64,000 nt of DNA from Caprella mutica (Eukaryota > Arthropoda > Malacostraca > Amphipoda > Caprellidae): positions 109,378 through 173,377 of the forward strand of contig CANNZV010001112.1 in the NCBI GenBank assembly GCA_947561585.1, given 5' to 3'. The notes under the pieces were generated by a model. The model saw only the letters and a list, made by a program, of their open reading frames with translations, was not told where the DNA came from and ran no database searches. Position 1 is the stretch's first letter; every line of letters starts with the position of its first letter. Shown here piece by piece: positions 1-11,117 of the stretch. The position numbers and the translations under genes are program-made.

Positions 1-1172
1 ACAAAGGTTAATTTTCTTTTTGATAAGCTTTAATGGGTTTCTACATATTTTGAAAACAAGTTCGATCGATATTTATGAAATATTAAGAATTTACTAAGCC
101 ATTTATGATTATTAAGTTGCTTTTAGCTTACTAATTCTCTGAGTTAACTTCGATTGTTTGTGAATAAGAAACAAAAGTATAAACATGCTTCCTGACCATT
201 ACACTCTATTGATCAGGTTGCTTAATATTACTTACTACAGACACATAAAAAAACCATAAAATTGATATTGTTAAAGACAAAGAAAATCTAAATTTAACAA
301 TGAAAACTTCAATTTATAGATTGAAATACAATGAATTAATATAACATTTACATAAAGTATAATTTTATTTTATTGTGAGAATAATTAATTAAGCTTTAAG
401 TAGAGAATAATCATTAATTATATGGTGCTAAATATTACTAATTACAAGCTGTTCAATAATTTTGCAAAATATTTTTACCATTTTTATAAATACCTTTATT
501 AAAATTATTAAAACATTAATCTTTTCAAAAATGAAAATACTATTAAATCAATTACATCAATAATAAATAAGTAAAATATGAGTCACATTCCCATTTATGC
601 TATACTTTGATTCAAACTTACACTAATTATTATTTTAAGGTTCAAATACATAACTTTATTCAACATTAAAATCACGAAATCAAGTTTCAATATTAAACTT
701 CCCAGCTTCAACACCCCCCCCCCTCCATCTCATTTTTCTCATTTTCCAATATTTTACATAACTAGTGCTGTCATACATCATTAAAATATCGATATGATAC
801 TTTAGATGCAAACATATGTATTATAAACCAATACTACTCTGCCCATTACAATATGAGACTAGTGGTGTTCTATTATTTTATATTTTAATATTCAATGTAA
901 TATAGTATATAATGAAAGTGTCATTTAAAATACTCACATTTATATATTACCATAAACTTAACTGAGCACGTTGATGGTATTATGTAATCTATTTAAAATG
1001 CAAAAATCATGATTGATTAACTTTAAATATTTAAAACTCATTACCTAAAAATATTATTAGACAAAGTTCAACTTAAACGATGTGCAAGATTATAATTTCA
1101 AAGTCAGGAAACTCACAGCATTATTACAGGAGTTATTAAAAAATTGTCTATACTTTGGTGGAGTATAAATTA
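1..1172. other. AT-rich non-coding flank
   Basis: No open frame of note and no repeat structure. The only marked feature is a run of ten C at 714-723 followed by a short CT-rich stretch. Probably intergenic or intronic DNA. Confidence 0.7.
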
Positions 1173-1610
1173 TCATTCTTTTAAACCTAGATAAGCAACA
1201 GCTCTAACATTTTCCATACCTAGATAAGCAACAGCTCCAACATTTTCCATACCTAGATAAGCAATAGCTCCAACATTTTCCATACCTAGATAAGCAATAG
1301 CTCTAACATTTTCCATACCTAGATAAGCAATAGATCTAACATTTTCCATACCTAGATAAGCAATAGCTCTAACATTTTCCATACCTAGATAAGCAATAGC
1401 TCTAACATTTTCCATACCTAGATAAGCAATAGCTCTAACATTTTCCATACCTAGATAAGCAATAGCTCTAACATTTTCCATACCTAGATAAGCAACAGCT
1501 CCAACATTTTCCATACCTAGATAAGCAATAGCTCTAACATTTTCCATACCTAGATAAGCAATAGCTCTAACATTTTCCATACCTAGATAAGCAACCTAAA
1601 TAAGTAGTAA
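1173..1610. repeat. 33-bp tandem array, subfamily A (~13 units)
   Basis: Near-identical 33-bp units, each containing ACCTAGATAAGCAATAGCTC followed by TAACATTTTCCAT. Variation is limited to a few positions (AATAGC/AACAGC, CTCTAAC/CTCCAAC, one GATCTAAC). Because 33 is a multiple of three, the minus strand stays open for 135 codons as an 11-residue repeat. I treat that as an artefact: no leader, no unique domain, and the changes do not favour silent sites. The adjacent block 1640-2318 is a diverged relative of the same unit. Confidence 0.9.
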
Positions 1611-2318
1611 TTTCCATACCATATCACAATAAGCAGCTATCGCTAGGTAAGCCGTAACTCCACAACATTTTTTCTATCGCTAGGTAGGCAGTAGCTGTAA
1701 CATTTTACATCGCTAGGTAGGCAGTAGCTGTAACATTTTTCATCGCTAGGTAGGCAGTAGCTGTAACATTTTTCATCGCTAGGTAGGCAGCAGCTGTAAC
1801 ATTTTTCATCGCTAGGTAGGCAGTAGCTGTAACATTTTCCCATCTCTAGGTAGGCAGCAGCTGTAACATTTTCCCATGGCTAGGTAGACCGTAGGCAAGC
1901 AGCTGTAACATTTTCTCATCTCTAGGTAGGCAGCAGCTGTAACATTTTCCATGGCTAGGTAGGCAGCAGCTGTAACATTTTCCCATCACTAGGTAGGCAG
2001 TACCTGTAACAATTTTTATATCGCTAGGTAGGCAGTAGCTGTAACATTTTTCCATGGTTATAGGTAGGCTGTAGTTGTGACATTTTGTACTGCTAGGTAA
2101 GCAGTAGCTGTGACATTTTTCCATCGCTAGGTAGGCAATAACTGTAACATTTTTCTATCGCTAAGTAGGCAGTAGCTGTAATATTTTTCCATTGCTTGGT
2201 AGGCAGTAGCTTTAATATTTTTCCATTGCTTGGTAGGCAGTAGTTGTAACAGTTTCCCATCACTAGGTAGGCAGTAGCTGTAACATTTTTTCATGGCTAG
2301 GTAGTAGGTAGGCAGGAG
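1611..2318. repeat. 33-bp tandem array, subfamily B (~20 diverged units)
   Basis: Units carry the core CGCTAGGTAGGCAGTAGCTG followed by TAACATTTTTCAT. It aligns with subfamily A (CTAGATAAGCAATAGCTCTAACATTTTCCAT) over the whole 33 bp. This block is far less homogeneous: CGCTAGG, TGGCTAGG, CACTAGG and TTGCTTGG starts, a few insertions (around 1885-1900, 2300-2315), and growing divergence toward 2318. The first units (1611-1660) are transitional. Two short minus-strand frames (66 and 92 codons) are repeat artefacts. Confidence 0.85.
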
Positions 2319-2554
2319 TTTTCATATTTGACATTCTGTTCATATCATGTCTCTTGCAGCACACGACTGAATGCAAATTTTTCTTCATTCCAAACTTCCT
2401 TAGTAAATTTAGTCCCTGCCATATATTTCCATTGCCACTCTATTTATAGAGAAAATTCGAAATTATCGCGTGTCTTGCTTGCTAAACTACAACAAATTTA
2501 TGTTTGTGCTTTCTGAATGTGAAACATTAGGAAATTTGGTAACGAAGATTGATA

Positions 2555-2589
2555 TTTTATATATACTATACCGTATAGTATATATAAAA
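2555..2589. repeat. Perfect 16-bp inverted repeat with 3-nt loop
   Basis: Left arm TTTTATATATACTATA (2555-2570), loop CCG, right arm TATAGTATATATAAAA (2574-2589). The arms are exact reverse complements. It could form a cruciform or an RNA hairpin, or be the collapsed core of a palindromic MITE. No flanking duplication was identified. Confidence 0.85.
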
Positions 2590-2871
2590 AATAGAATTAA
2601 AAATAAATTTTTCTAAATTCATTGTTTTATCGACTCAATATCAAAATTTGACTGTTGAATTTCAACACTGTTCTAAGTGAACACTTTCCATATTTAAGTA
2701 GATCTGTTAGAAATAAAAATAGGTCCATTTCATTGAAGCTAGAAACTTCAGTTGAAGTCTGTTTTTCAAAATTAGCTACTGCTGTTCTCTAAGGTATCTT
2801 TGACGTATAGTAAATTAAGATTCATCTAACTACTGGGTTGTAATTAAGTTTATTCAACAGTATCTTAAAGT

Positions 2872-2895
2872 GTCCGATGATTCGTAACTTACCCT
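2872..2895 (-). mobile_element. Solo end of the GGGTAAG palindromic MITE family
   Basis: The segment GATTCGTAACTTACCCT matches, with one change, the right terminus of the intact copy at 59854-59998 (AATTCGTAACTTACCCT). No opposite end is visible within several hundred bases upstream, so this is a truncated copy. Confidence 0.5.
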
Positions 2896-2965
2896 AATTG
2901 AACAGTTTTATTGAGTCTTTATTCATGTTAGTGCTATGTCGAATAATAACAGTGTGCATCTCATT

Positions 2966-3214
2966 GTGGAACACGTGGTTGTGAAAGCACGTGGATGTGG
3001 AAAATCGTGTATATGGAAAAACGTAGATGTGGAAAAGCGTGGATGTGGAACACGTGGTTGTGAAAGCACGTGGATCTGGAAAAACGTGGATGTGGAACAC
3101 GTGGTTGTGAAAGCACGTGGATGTGGAAAATCGTGTATATGAAAAAACGTGGATGTGGAAAAACGTGTATGTGGAAAAATGTGGTTGTGAAAGCACGTGG
3201 ATGTAAACACACGT
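2966..3214. repeat. 16-bp tandem array rich in CACGTG
   Basis: Imperfect 16-bp units alternate between types such as CGTGGATGTGGAAAAA and GTGGTTGTGAAAGCAC. A longer pattern (ACACGTGGTTGTGAAAGCAC then GTGGATGTGG) recurs about three times. Around eight CACGTG palindromes (E-box core) fall in 250 bp. All overlapping frames on both strands are repeat shadows. Confidence 0.85.
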
Positions 3215-3368
3215 GTATGTAGAAATTGGTATTTTAATTTAGGTACATGATTAATGATAATTTTAGTCCCCCTTTATAAATTTATCAGTTATCACAATTG
3301 AAAGACTGAAAGTCCATATTTCACATTAACTAGTCTACACTAAAAACATTGTTTCTTCTAAACCAAAA
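3215..3368. other. Short AT-rich spacer
   Basis: Nothing recognisable between the 16-bp array and the coding-like stretch. Confidence 0.5.
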
Positions 3369-4276
3369 TTGATCAGTAGTGTTGAACATTATGGTGACAT
3401 GACTATTGATAATAATACTGAATCTAATTATGAGAATGACTCTAAAATTGCAACTGATGAGGAAGACTTGGAGAGTGAAGAACTCAATCTTATCTCATCT
3501 CATACAATATCTAATGTAAATAGTATTGTTAAAATGATGATTGAAGGATCTTCAGGAAAAACCAAAACTCTGATTGAAACCCCATTCAAAAATGATGAGA
3601 AAATTGAAGAAATTGAATTCTTGTGATATTCACCATCATACAGGAAAAATATTGCTGAGAGAATTAAGTGATCCATATGGAACCATTAATTTTAACTTAG
3701 GAAATATTCTTGTTAATTTAGATAAAATTACAGCCAACATAACAAAAATAACTCCTAGTGTTGGTGTGTATTATTGTAAATTGAGAGAAAGCTGCAACAC
3801 ATTTAAATATTTTGCACTTGCCGGTCACACTGGTAACAAGTTACATTATTATGATTCACTTTGGAAATGGATTAAGGCTGTTGATATTGAAAATCTTGAC
3901 ACCTTTATTAAAGATACCATAAAGAAAAAGACCGCTGAAATAAATGTAGTACTGATAGATGAATCAAATGTCAAAATGAGAAATATGAAAATGGCTGATT
4001 CTTCTTTACAGAAAGCTGCTGATTCTTTTGTCCTGACAGCTTATGTTTTTTCCTCCACTAAAACTTTCTGGTTCTTCTCTACAGATAGCTTTTGTTTTAC
4101 CTCTTCAGATTCCTGCTGATTGTTTGAAGAAAGGTGCTAATTCTTCTCTGAAGAAAGCGGCTGATTCTTCTATAAAGGATTTAGTTCTATCTGTTGTTGA
4201 GTCTATTTTTAATGATCCTCTTCCAGCAACTAGGAAGAATATGGAAAAAAATATTTTAGCTCAATATCATTCAGAT
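3369..4276 (+). pseudogene. Decayed coding-like stretch of unknown family, two apparent +1 frame changes
   Basis: I do not recognise the family. Three plus-strand frames follow one another. 3369-3625 encodes an acidic segment (EEDLESEELNL) leading to TPFKNDEKIEEIEF. From about 3620 the next frame reads TGKILLRELSDPYGTINF, GVYYCKLRESCNTFKYFALA and ENLDTFIKDTIKKKT to about 4040. A third frame (about 4080-4276) reads SSLKKAADSSIKDLVLSVVE and ILAQYHSDMSY. Each change is in the same direction, as expected from two single-base indels. Composition is mixed and protein-like, unlike the surrounding satellites. Around 3990-4175 a short motif of the type ADSSLKK recurs in degenerate form. No in-frame ATG opens the first frame (it begins at TTG; the first ATG is some ten codons in), and the 25-bp array replaces the 3' end. 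It may instead be exons of a real gene. A domesticated or dead transposon protein is equally possible. Confidence 0.35.
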
Positions 4277-4285
4277 ATGTCTTAC

Positions 4286-5636
4286 CTCTGTAGACACTGT
4301 AGATGATGAGGCCTGTAGACACTGTAGATGATGAGGCCTGTAGACACTGTAGATGATGAGGCCTGTGGACACTGTATATGATGAGGCCTGTAGATACTGT
4401 AGATGATGAGGCCTGTAGACACTGTAGATGATGAGGCCTGTAGACACTGTAGATGATGAGGCCTGTAGACACTGTAGATGATGAGGCCTGTAGACACTGT
4501 AGATGATGAGGCCTGTGGACACTGTAGATGATGGGGCCTGTGGACACTGTAGATGACGAGGCCTGTGGACACTGTAGATGATGAGGCCTGTAGACACTGT
4601 AGATGATGAGGCCTGTAGACACTGTAGATGATGAGGCCTGTAGACACTGTAGATGATGAGGCCTGTAGACACTGTAGATGATGAGGCCTGTAGACACTGT
4701 AGATGATGAGGCCTGTAGACACTGTAGATGATGAGGCCTGTAGATACTGTAGATGATGAGGCCTGTAGACACTGTAGATGATGAGGCCTGTAGACACTGT
4801 AGATGATGAGGCCTGTAGACACTGTAGATGATGAGGCCTGTAGACACTGTAGATGATGAGGCCTGTGGACACTGTAGATGATGAGGCCTGTGGACACTGT
4901 AGATGATGAGGCCTGTGGACACTGTAGATGATGAGGCCTGTAGACACTGTAGATAATGAGGCCTGTGGACACTGTAGATGATGAGGCCTGTAGACACTGT
5001 AGATGATGAGGCCTGTGGACACTGTAGATGATGAGGCCTGTAGACACTGTAGATGATGAGGCCTGTAGACACTGTAGATGATGAGGCCTGTGGACACTGT
5101 AGATGATGAGGCCTGTAGACACTGTAGATGATGAGGACTGTAGACACTGTAGATGATGAGGCCTGTAGACACTGTAGATGATGAGGCCTGTGGACACTGT
5201 AGATGATGAGGCCTGTAGACACTGTAGATGATGAGGCCTGTAGACACTGTAGATGATGAGGACTGTAGACACTGTAGATGATGAGGCCTGTAGACACTGT
5301 AGATGATGAGGCCTGTGGACACTGTAGATGATGAGGCCTGTAGACACTGTAGATGATGAGGCCTGTAGACACTGTAGATGATGAGGCCTGTAGACACTGT
5401 AGATGATGAGGCCTGTAGACACTGTAGATGATGAGGTCTGTAGACACTGTAGATGATGAGGCCTGTAGACACTGTAGATGATGAGGTCTGTAGACACTGT
5501 ACCTGATGAGGCCTGTAGACACTGTAGATGATGAGGCCTGTAGACACTGTAGATGATGAGGCCTTTAGACACTGTAGATGATGAGGCCTGTAGACACTGT
5601 AGATGATGAGGCCTGTAGACACTGTAGATGATGATA
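4286..5636. repeat. 25-bp tandem array (~54 units)
   Basis: The unit is GCCTGTAGACACTGTAGATG plus ATGAG. Most variation is A/G at one site (GTAGACAC versus GTGGACAC) plus rare point changes. A GAGGACTG variant recurs 125 bp (five units) apart near 5136 and 5261, suggesting multi-unit duplication. Since 25 is not a multiple of three and the antisense has no stop in any phase, three overlapping minus-strand frames of 430-468 codons arise. They encode the same residues in rotated order and are artefacts. Confidence 0.95.
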
Positions 5637-6083
5637 CCTGTAGCTTGAATGTAGACATCAGTTCGAGTCTGTGACAAATGATGTGTCTGTCTGTTATCAG
5701 TTGGAGAGAGATAGCATAGTTCCTATTAACAAAGCAGGAACCATAATATAGCTATGATACCGAGTAAAAACCTCACCAAACAACTAACTGACCATCAATA
5801 AAAGGAATCTAAGTAGCGAGCCATTATTGTAGCTTTATATGACGCTGAAGATGTCTTTGTTCTTATTTTTATAGACAGCTTTTATTCATTTGAATATTAT
5901 TTACTATTCAGCTTATAGTTATGTTATGAAATTGTTTTTTTCACTCCAAAAAACTTAAGTATTTTTATCTATTATTTTAGAAAAGGATTAAGGGTAAACC
6001 GATTTGAAGTCTATTGCCTTACTTTAGCTTATATGTCTCTTTTAATTGATCTGTGCTATCAGTGATGATAAATTATTAGTTTT
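5637..6083. other. Unique spacer between array and piggyBac-like MITE
   Basis: Non-repetitive. Contains a weak inverted pair AGTTCCT...AGGAAC (about 5719-5742). No gene seen. Confidence 0.5.
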
Positions 6084-6715
6084 TTAACCCTTTCGCCGCT
6101 ACTGGGACATAAATAAGTCCAATTTTAACACCAAAATGTTAGAAAGGCACCCACGTCCCACATGGCTATGAACTACTGATATTAATATTCCAAAGTGTGC
6201 AAAAGAAGAGGTGTGGTAAGTTAATTTTCTTAATGTTAGAATATTTTCAGAATCTTCTAAATCCAGTTAATAGCCATTCTATGTACTTATTTTCATAAAG
6301 AAACAGTTTAGAATTATAAATTCTTATATAATATCTACGTTGGCATGAATTTTATACAATGAATTGTAATAATATGAAAAAGATATGATTACTGGGACTA
6401 ATGTGTATCACTTACACTCTATTGTTTAAAAATAATTATATTCCAAACCAAGTGTTTATAATCAATGAATGTTTGTTTCTGTTATTCAGGAGTCAATTTC
6501 CAATAATTATTAATATAAATATTTGACTAGTGGCACGTCCAGCTATAGTCAAGTGCCGTTGACCTAAACTGGTACATATGTGTCCCATTGCTAAAATAAT
6601 AATTGAGAAAAAACTGTAATCATTCTTGAAACATTCTATACCAACTAAAAACAACAAAAAATACGTGGATAAGTTCCAATCGCAACAAGAAAAAATTCTA
6701 CGGCGAGAAGGTTAA
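6084..6715. mobile_element. piggyBac-like non-autonomous element (MITE), TTAA flanked
   Basis: Direct TTAA at 6084-6087 and 6712-6715 bracket a 624-bp element. The left end reads CCCTTTCGCCG; the right end, reverse-complemented, reads CCTTCTCGCCG. Subterminal sequence is also inverted: ACTGGGACATAAATAAG on the left against TACATATGTGTCCCA near 6575-6590. TTAA target duplication plus CCY termini is the known signature of the piggyBac superfamily. The interior is AT-rich and has no transposase frame, so the copy would need an enzyme in trans. Confidence 0.75.
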
Positions 6716-6742
6716 TAATTATATATTATAATTTGAAGAATG

Positions 6743-7753
6743 CCAGTGACTCTTTTCTCTGATAGTACATCATCACAGTGACTCTTTTCTCTGATAGTAC
6801 ATCATCACAGTGACTCTTTTCTCTGATAGTACATCATCACAGTAACTCTTTTCTCTAATAGTACATCATCACAGTGACTCTTTTCTCTGATAGTACATCA
6901 TCACAGTGACTCTTTTCTCTGATAGTACATCATCACAGTGACTCTTTTCTCTGATAGTACATCATCACAGTGACTCTTTTCATCGATAGTACATCATCAC
7001 AGTGACTCTTTTCTCTGATAGTACATCATCACAGTGACTCTTTTCTCTGATAGTACATCATCACAGTGACTCTTTTCTCTGATAGTACATCATCACAGTG
7101 ACTCTTTTCTCTGATAGTACATCATCACAGTTACTCTTTTCTCTGATAGTACATCATCACAGTGACTCTTTTCTCTGATAGTACATCATCACAGTGACTC
7201 TTTTCTCTGATAGTACATCATCACAGTGACTCTTTTCTCTGATAGTACATCATCACAGTGACTCTTTTCTCTGATAGTACATCATCACAGTGACTCTTTT
7301 TTCTGATAGTACATCATCACAGTGACTCTTTTCTCTGATAGTACATCATCACAGTGACTCTTTTCTCTGATTGTACATCATCACAGTGACTCTTTTCTCT
7401 GATAGTACATCATCACAGTGACTCTTTCCTCTGATAATACATCATCACAGTGACTCTTTTCTCTGATAGTACATCATCACAGTGACTCTTTTCTCATCAT
7501 CACAGTGACTCTTTTCTCTGATAATACATCAACACAGTGACTCTTTTCTCTGATAATACATCATCACAGTGACTCTTTTCTCTGATAACACATCAACACA
7601 GTGACTCTTTTCTCTGATAGTACATCACCACAGTGACTCTTTTCTCTGATAGTACATCATCACAGTGACTCTTTTCTCTGATAGTACATCATCACAGTGA
7701 CTCTTTTCTCTGATAGTACATCATCACAGTGACTCTTTTCTCTGATAGTACAT
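6743..7753 (+). repeat. 32-bp tandem array, locus 1 (~31 units)
   Basis: Unit CACAGTGACTCTTTTCTCTG followed by ATAGTACATCAT. Mostly perfect copies with scattered changes (TTACTC, TCATCG, TTGTAC, AATACATCAACAC). One unit near 7485-7505 has lost its GATAGTACAT part. The same satellite occurs in reverse orientation at 22197-23119. Confidence 0.95.
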
Positions 7754-8360
7754 TAGCAGTGACCACAAGATTACAAGTTTTGAAATGGTACGTATGTTGA
7801 AAGGTCCTTGCTATCTATTTCACACAGAGAGAGAGCAGACTTTAAGGGGTACTATCACAACTGTCTCTAAAGAGATAGCACCAATTTGTCTTTGAGCGCT
7901 CAGGTTCAAGAACTGAGCTTAGACAGGCGTTTGGGCGGACTCATTTCAGAGATGTAAGTTGGTTCAATCATCAGACACCGTAATTGATTATAGTTGACTG
8001 TGAATTTTACTATCACTGCCCATCGCATATTCCCTGTCAGTTGCAAGTTAGATTCATATTAACTTCATTCTTTTGTTCTGTGCTTCACCATCTTGATTTG
8101 TTGGCAACGATTTCAATGCAGGAGAATTATGCTGAGAATTTTTAATGGTTCAATTGGTTTTTTAATTTACAGGAAATGGGAAAACGGATTATTCATACAT
8201 TTTCTAGATTCTTGCATTGATTTCATCTCGATGTTAGCGATGGTGTTCTTTATTGTTTATTTATTTAAATTTAATTTCAAGCATAAATAATTTAATTGTA
8301 TGATATGAAGCGATATTTGATATAGATTTAGTTATGAAATCGTCACAAGATGATGATATA
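7754..8360. other. Unique spacer
   Basis: Moderately complex, non-repetitive sequence. A 65-codon plus frame from 8093 starts at TTG and ends in an AT-driven hydrophobic tail. I see no support for it as a gene. Confidence 0.5.
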
Positions 8361-9184
8361 CAGGGTGTTTCATTTCAAATCAGACAAAATTGGACAGCTT
8401 GCATGAAAACCCAAAATAAACACTTTTTCAAGAATAACAAAAAGTCCAAAAAATGCTTCATTATCGAGATAAATTTTTGACATAGAGCAAACATTACAGC
8501 ACAAAAAAGTCTATTGTATAAAAACTTTTTAGTTTCCAATTCTAACTTTTAAAAAGACTCTTACCGAGATGTTCTCTAGTACTTACCTTCCTTAAAGAAA
8601 ATTAAACATAATAGAGCATATTATATATTATAATGTTATTATATGTACAATAATAATTGTTAATAATTGTGGTTAATAATTATTAATAATTGTTAATAAT
8701 TGTTAATAAATGTTAATAATTGTTGTTAATAATTGTTGTTAATAATTGTTAATAATTGTTAATAATTGTTAGTAATTGTTAATAATTGTTAATAATTGTT
8801 AATAATTGTTAATAATTGTTAATAATTGTTAATAATTGTTAATAATTGTTAATAATTGTTAATAATTGTTAATAATTATTAATAATTGTTAATAATTGTT
8901 AATAATTGTTAATAATTGTTAATAACTGTTAATAATTCTTGATAAGAATAAGTGTCTATCTCCAGCTTTAATGCAGATCTGACACTTCAACTGAAGAGAC
9001 ACCTGCAAGCGTGAATTAATGTTTTTTTTATGTAAAATTCCCTACTTATGTAAAATATCACCCAATAATCAGAGCATCTCGCTAACGAAACAATTTGGCA
9101 CATTTTGTCATTCGTGACAAAGTGTTAATTTGTAGTTTTATTGCAAGATGTCAAATTCTGGCAGAACTGAAGTGAAACACCCTG
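8361..9184. mobile_element. TA-flanked MITE, mariner-like termini, internal 10-bp satellite
   Basis: TA dinucleotides (8359-8360, 9185-9186) flank CAGGGTGTTTCA on the left and TGAAACACCCTG on the right, a perfect 12-bp terminal inverted repeat continuing imperfectly (TTTC...GAAG). TA duplication and CAGGGTG-type ends fit the Tc1/mariner superfamily. No transposase remains. The middle (8650-8940) is a 10-bp satellite, TAATAATTGT, about 28 units. Confidence 0.75.
8650..8940. repeat. 10-bp tandem array inside the MITE
   Basis: TAATAATTGT units, nearly perfect from 8740 onward and ragged upstream (TTGTGGTTAATAATTATT). The 10-bp period approximates one DNA helical turn with phased AT steps. The array sits wholly between the element's termini. 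Confidence 0.85.
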
Positions 9185-9186
9185 TA

Positions 9187-9640
9187 TATTTTAATTAAAT
9201 GTGTTTATTTTCTGTTGAAAAGTGAGTCAGAATTGGTATTAAACAATAATTAGATAATTTAAATAATGAATATAATAATCTCATTCGTAGAAATGAAAAA
9301 ATAATAAAAATATTTCAATAAATCACTATAATAAATAATAAACAAATAATATTATTTACATGAAAAATTTTGTTTATTAATAAATATTTAGCTAAAATAG
9401 GTTAAAATATTTATTTTCTAACGAGTTCAATGACGAAATCAACACCCATATAGAAATTATGGTGGGTTTACCGTAGATTAAAGTGGTAACTCGCGTTATC
9501 ATTTAACTACACCATGTGTTCTTGAGATTATTATACATAAATATCGTTAAAAAAGACAAATGGGGCATATTCCGAAATAAGGGAGGTTTCTCATTTTCGA
9601 TCGTATGAAACAGTATATACTAATTATAATTTAACAGGAA
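9187..9640. other. AT-rich spacer
   Basis: No gene, no repeat structure beyond AT richness. Confidence 0.5.
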
Positions 9641-10282
9641 ATCATTGGGGTGTGGATTGTACAGGAGTGAAATCATTGGGGTGCGGATTGTACAGGAGTG
9701 AAATCATTGGGGTGTGGATTGTACAGGAGTGAAATCATTGGGGTGTGGATTGTACAGGAGTGAAATCATTGGGGTGTGGATTGTACAGGAGTGAAATCAT
9801 TGGGGTGCGGATTGTACAGGAGTGAAATCATTGGGGTGTGGATTGTACAGGAGGGAAATCATTGGGGTGTGGATTGTACAGGAGTGAAATCATTGGGGTG
9901 TGGATTGTACAGGAGTGAAATCATTGGGGTGTGGATTGTACAGGAGTGAAATCATTGGGGTGTGGATTGTACAGGAGTGAAATCATTGGGGTGTGGATTG
10001 TACAGGAGGGAAATCATTGGGGTGTGGATTGTACAGGAGTGAAATCATTGGGGTGTGGATTGTACAGGAGTGAAATCATTGGGGTGTGGATTGTACAGGA
10101 GGGAAATCATTGGGGTGTGGATTGTACAGGAGTGAAATCATTGGGGTGTGGATTGTACAGGAGGGAAATCATTGGGGTGTGGATTGTACAGGAGGGAAAT
10201 CATTGGGGTGTGGATTGTACAGGAGTGAAATCATTGGGGTGTGGATTGTACAGGAGTGAAATCATTGGGGTGTGGATTGTAC
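9641..10282. repeat. 31-bp tandem array (~20 units)
   Basis: Unit GTGAAATCATTGGGGTGTGG followed by ATTGTACAGGA. Variants are few (GTGCGG, GGGAAATC). The 124-codon plus-strand frame at 9931-10305 rotates through phases and is an artefact. Confidence 0.95.
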
Positions 10283-11117
10283 GCTCAGTAAATGTACAGG
10301 TGTGAAATCTAGGTACTGAGTGCACATGTGATCCGAAAATTTCTTCTTATAATAATAATATAGGTATGAAATATACGTGACTAAATATGTAACTAAACTC
10401 ATTACAGATATATACCAATGTCTATTAATTTATCGTTAGCCTTATGTATAGGTTTATATTTACATTAATTAATTGATTTTTTTTTTAAATTTCAAAGAAT
10501 TTAAACCATTTATCAAATTTATATTTGTATGGTAATTCACCAATTTCCTTTGCTTTGTATCATGCATGTAAAATGTAAACTTTCACATTATTGATAATTA
10601 TTATAGCCACTTTGAATAACTTTACATATCGTCTATATAGTTCATTTTTTGCACTCATGGTAATTTCACAAATCACAGTTTTCTAATTTTCTATCATATT
10701 CAAAACTTACAAATTTGTCGTCATGTACCTGCAGACCAATTTTAAAATATCCACAAGCATTACAATTCATAAAGTTACGTTTGGAAATGTGAAATTAGTA
10801 CTGTTTTAAAATCTACACAGGTACACTTTTCTTTGGTGTACTTCGTGAATCTTAGAGTAAGTGATAGGGAATGGTAATAATAATTAAAGAGATAGGAGTT
10901 AAAAGCAAAGAGATAGTTACTAATGCGAAGATCATATAAAGCTCTCAGAAAAGACTATTATGACTATACAATAACGACAGTGGAGCGACTGAAATTAATT
11001 GTTATTGTCTGATGATAAGATTGCCATACGAGTAACCTACTTTAGAACTGGGAGTAGTAGGGAGAAGAGTACTAGGGGAGAGTATACTTGGAGTACTTGG
11101 AAAAAATAGTACTAGTA
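10283..11117. other. Unique AT-rich spacer containing a dispersed repeat
   Basis: Mostly non-repetitive. Positions 10650-10845 resemble 23130-23310 (annotated separately). The section 11040-11115 is rich in AGTACTxGGAG motifs but is too short to call a tandem array. Confidence 0.5.
10650..10845 (+). repeat. Dispersed repeat, copy 1 of 2
   Basis: Shares with 23130-23310, in the same orientation and order: AATCACA, TTTTCTAT, CTCAAAACTT or TTCAAAACTT, CAGACCAATTTTA, CAAGCATTACAAT, and TACACTTTTCT near the end. The two have diverged by substitutions and small indels. Likely an old unclassified transposon fragment. Confidence 0.55.

Larger units (their letters stand above)
2319..2965. other. Unique AT-rich spacer
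   Basis: Non-repetitive apart from the palindrome at 2555-2589 and the MITE end at 2872-2895. A 62-codon plus-strand frame from 2328 begins with TTG and has no recognisable product, so it is not annotated. Confidence 0.6.

Noticed and set aside
4230..5677. Three overlapping minus frames of 430-468 codons
   Set aside because: Direct result of a 25-bp unit with no antisense stop in any phase.
6743..7753. CRISPR array
   Set aside because: Units are contiguous with no unique spacers, no cas-like genes, and the genome is eukaryotic.
8093..8290. 65-codon membrane peptide
   Set aside because: Starts at TTG, hydrophobicity comes from T-rich codons, no context.
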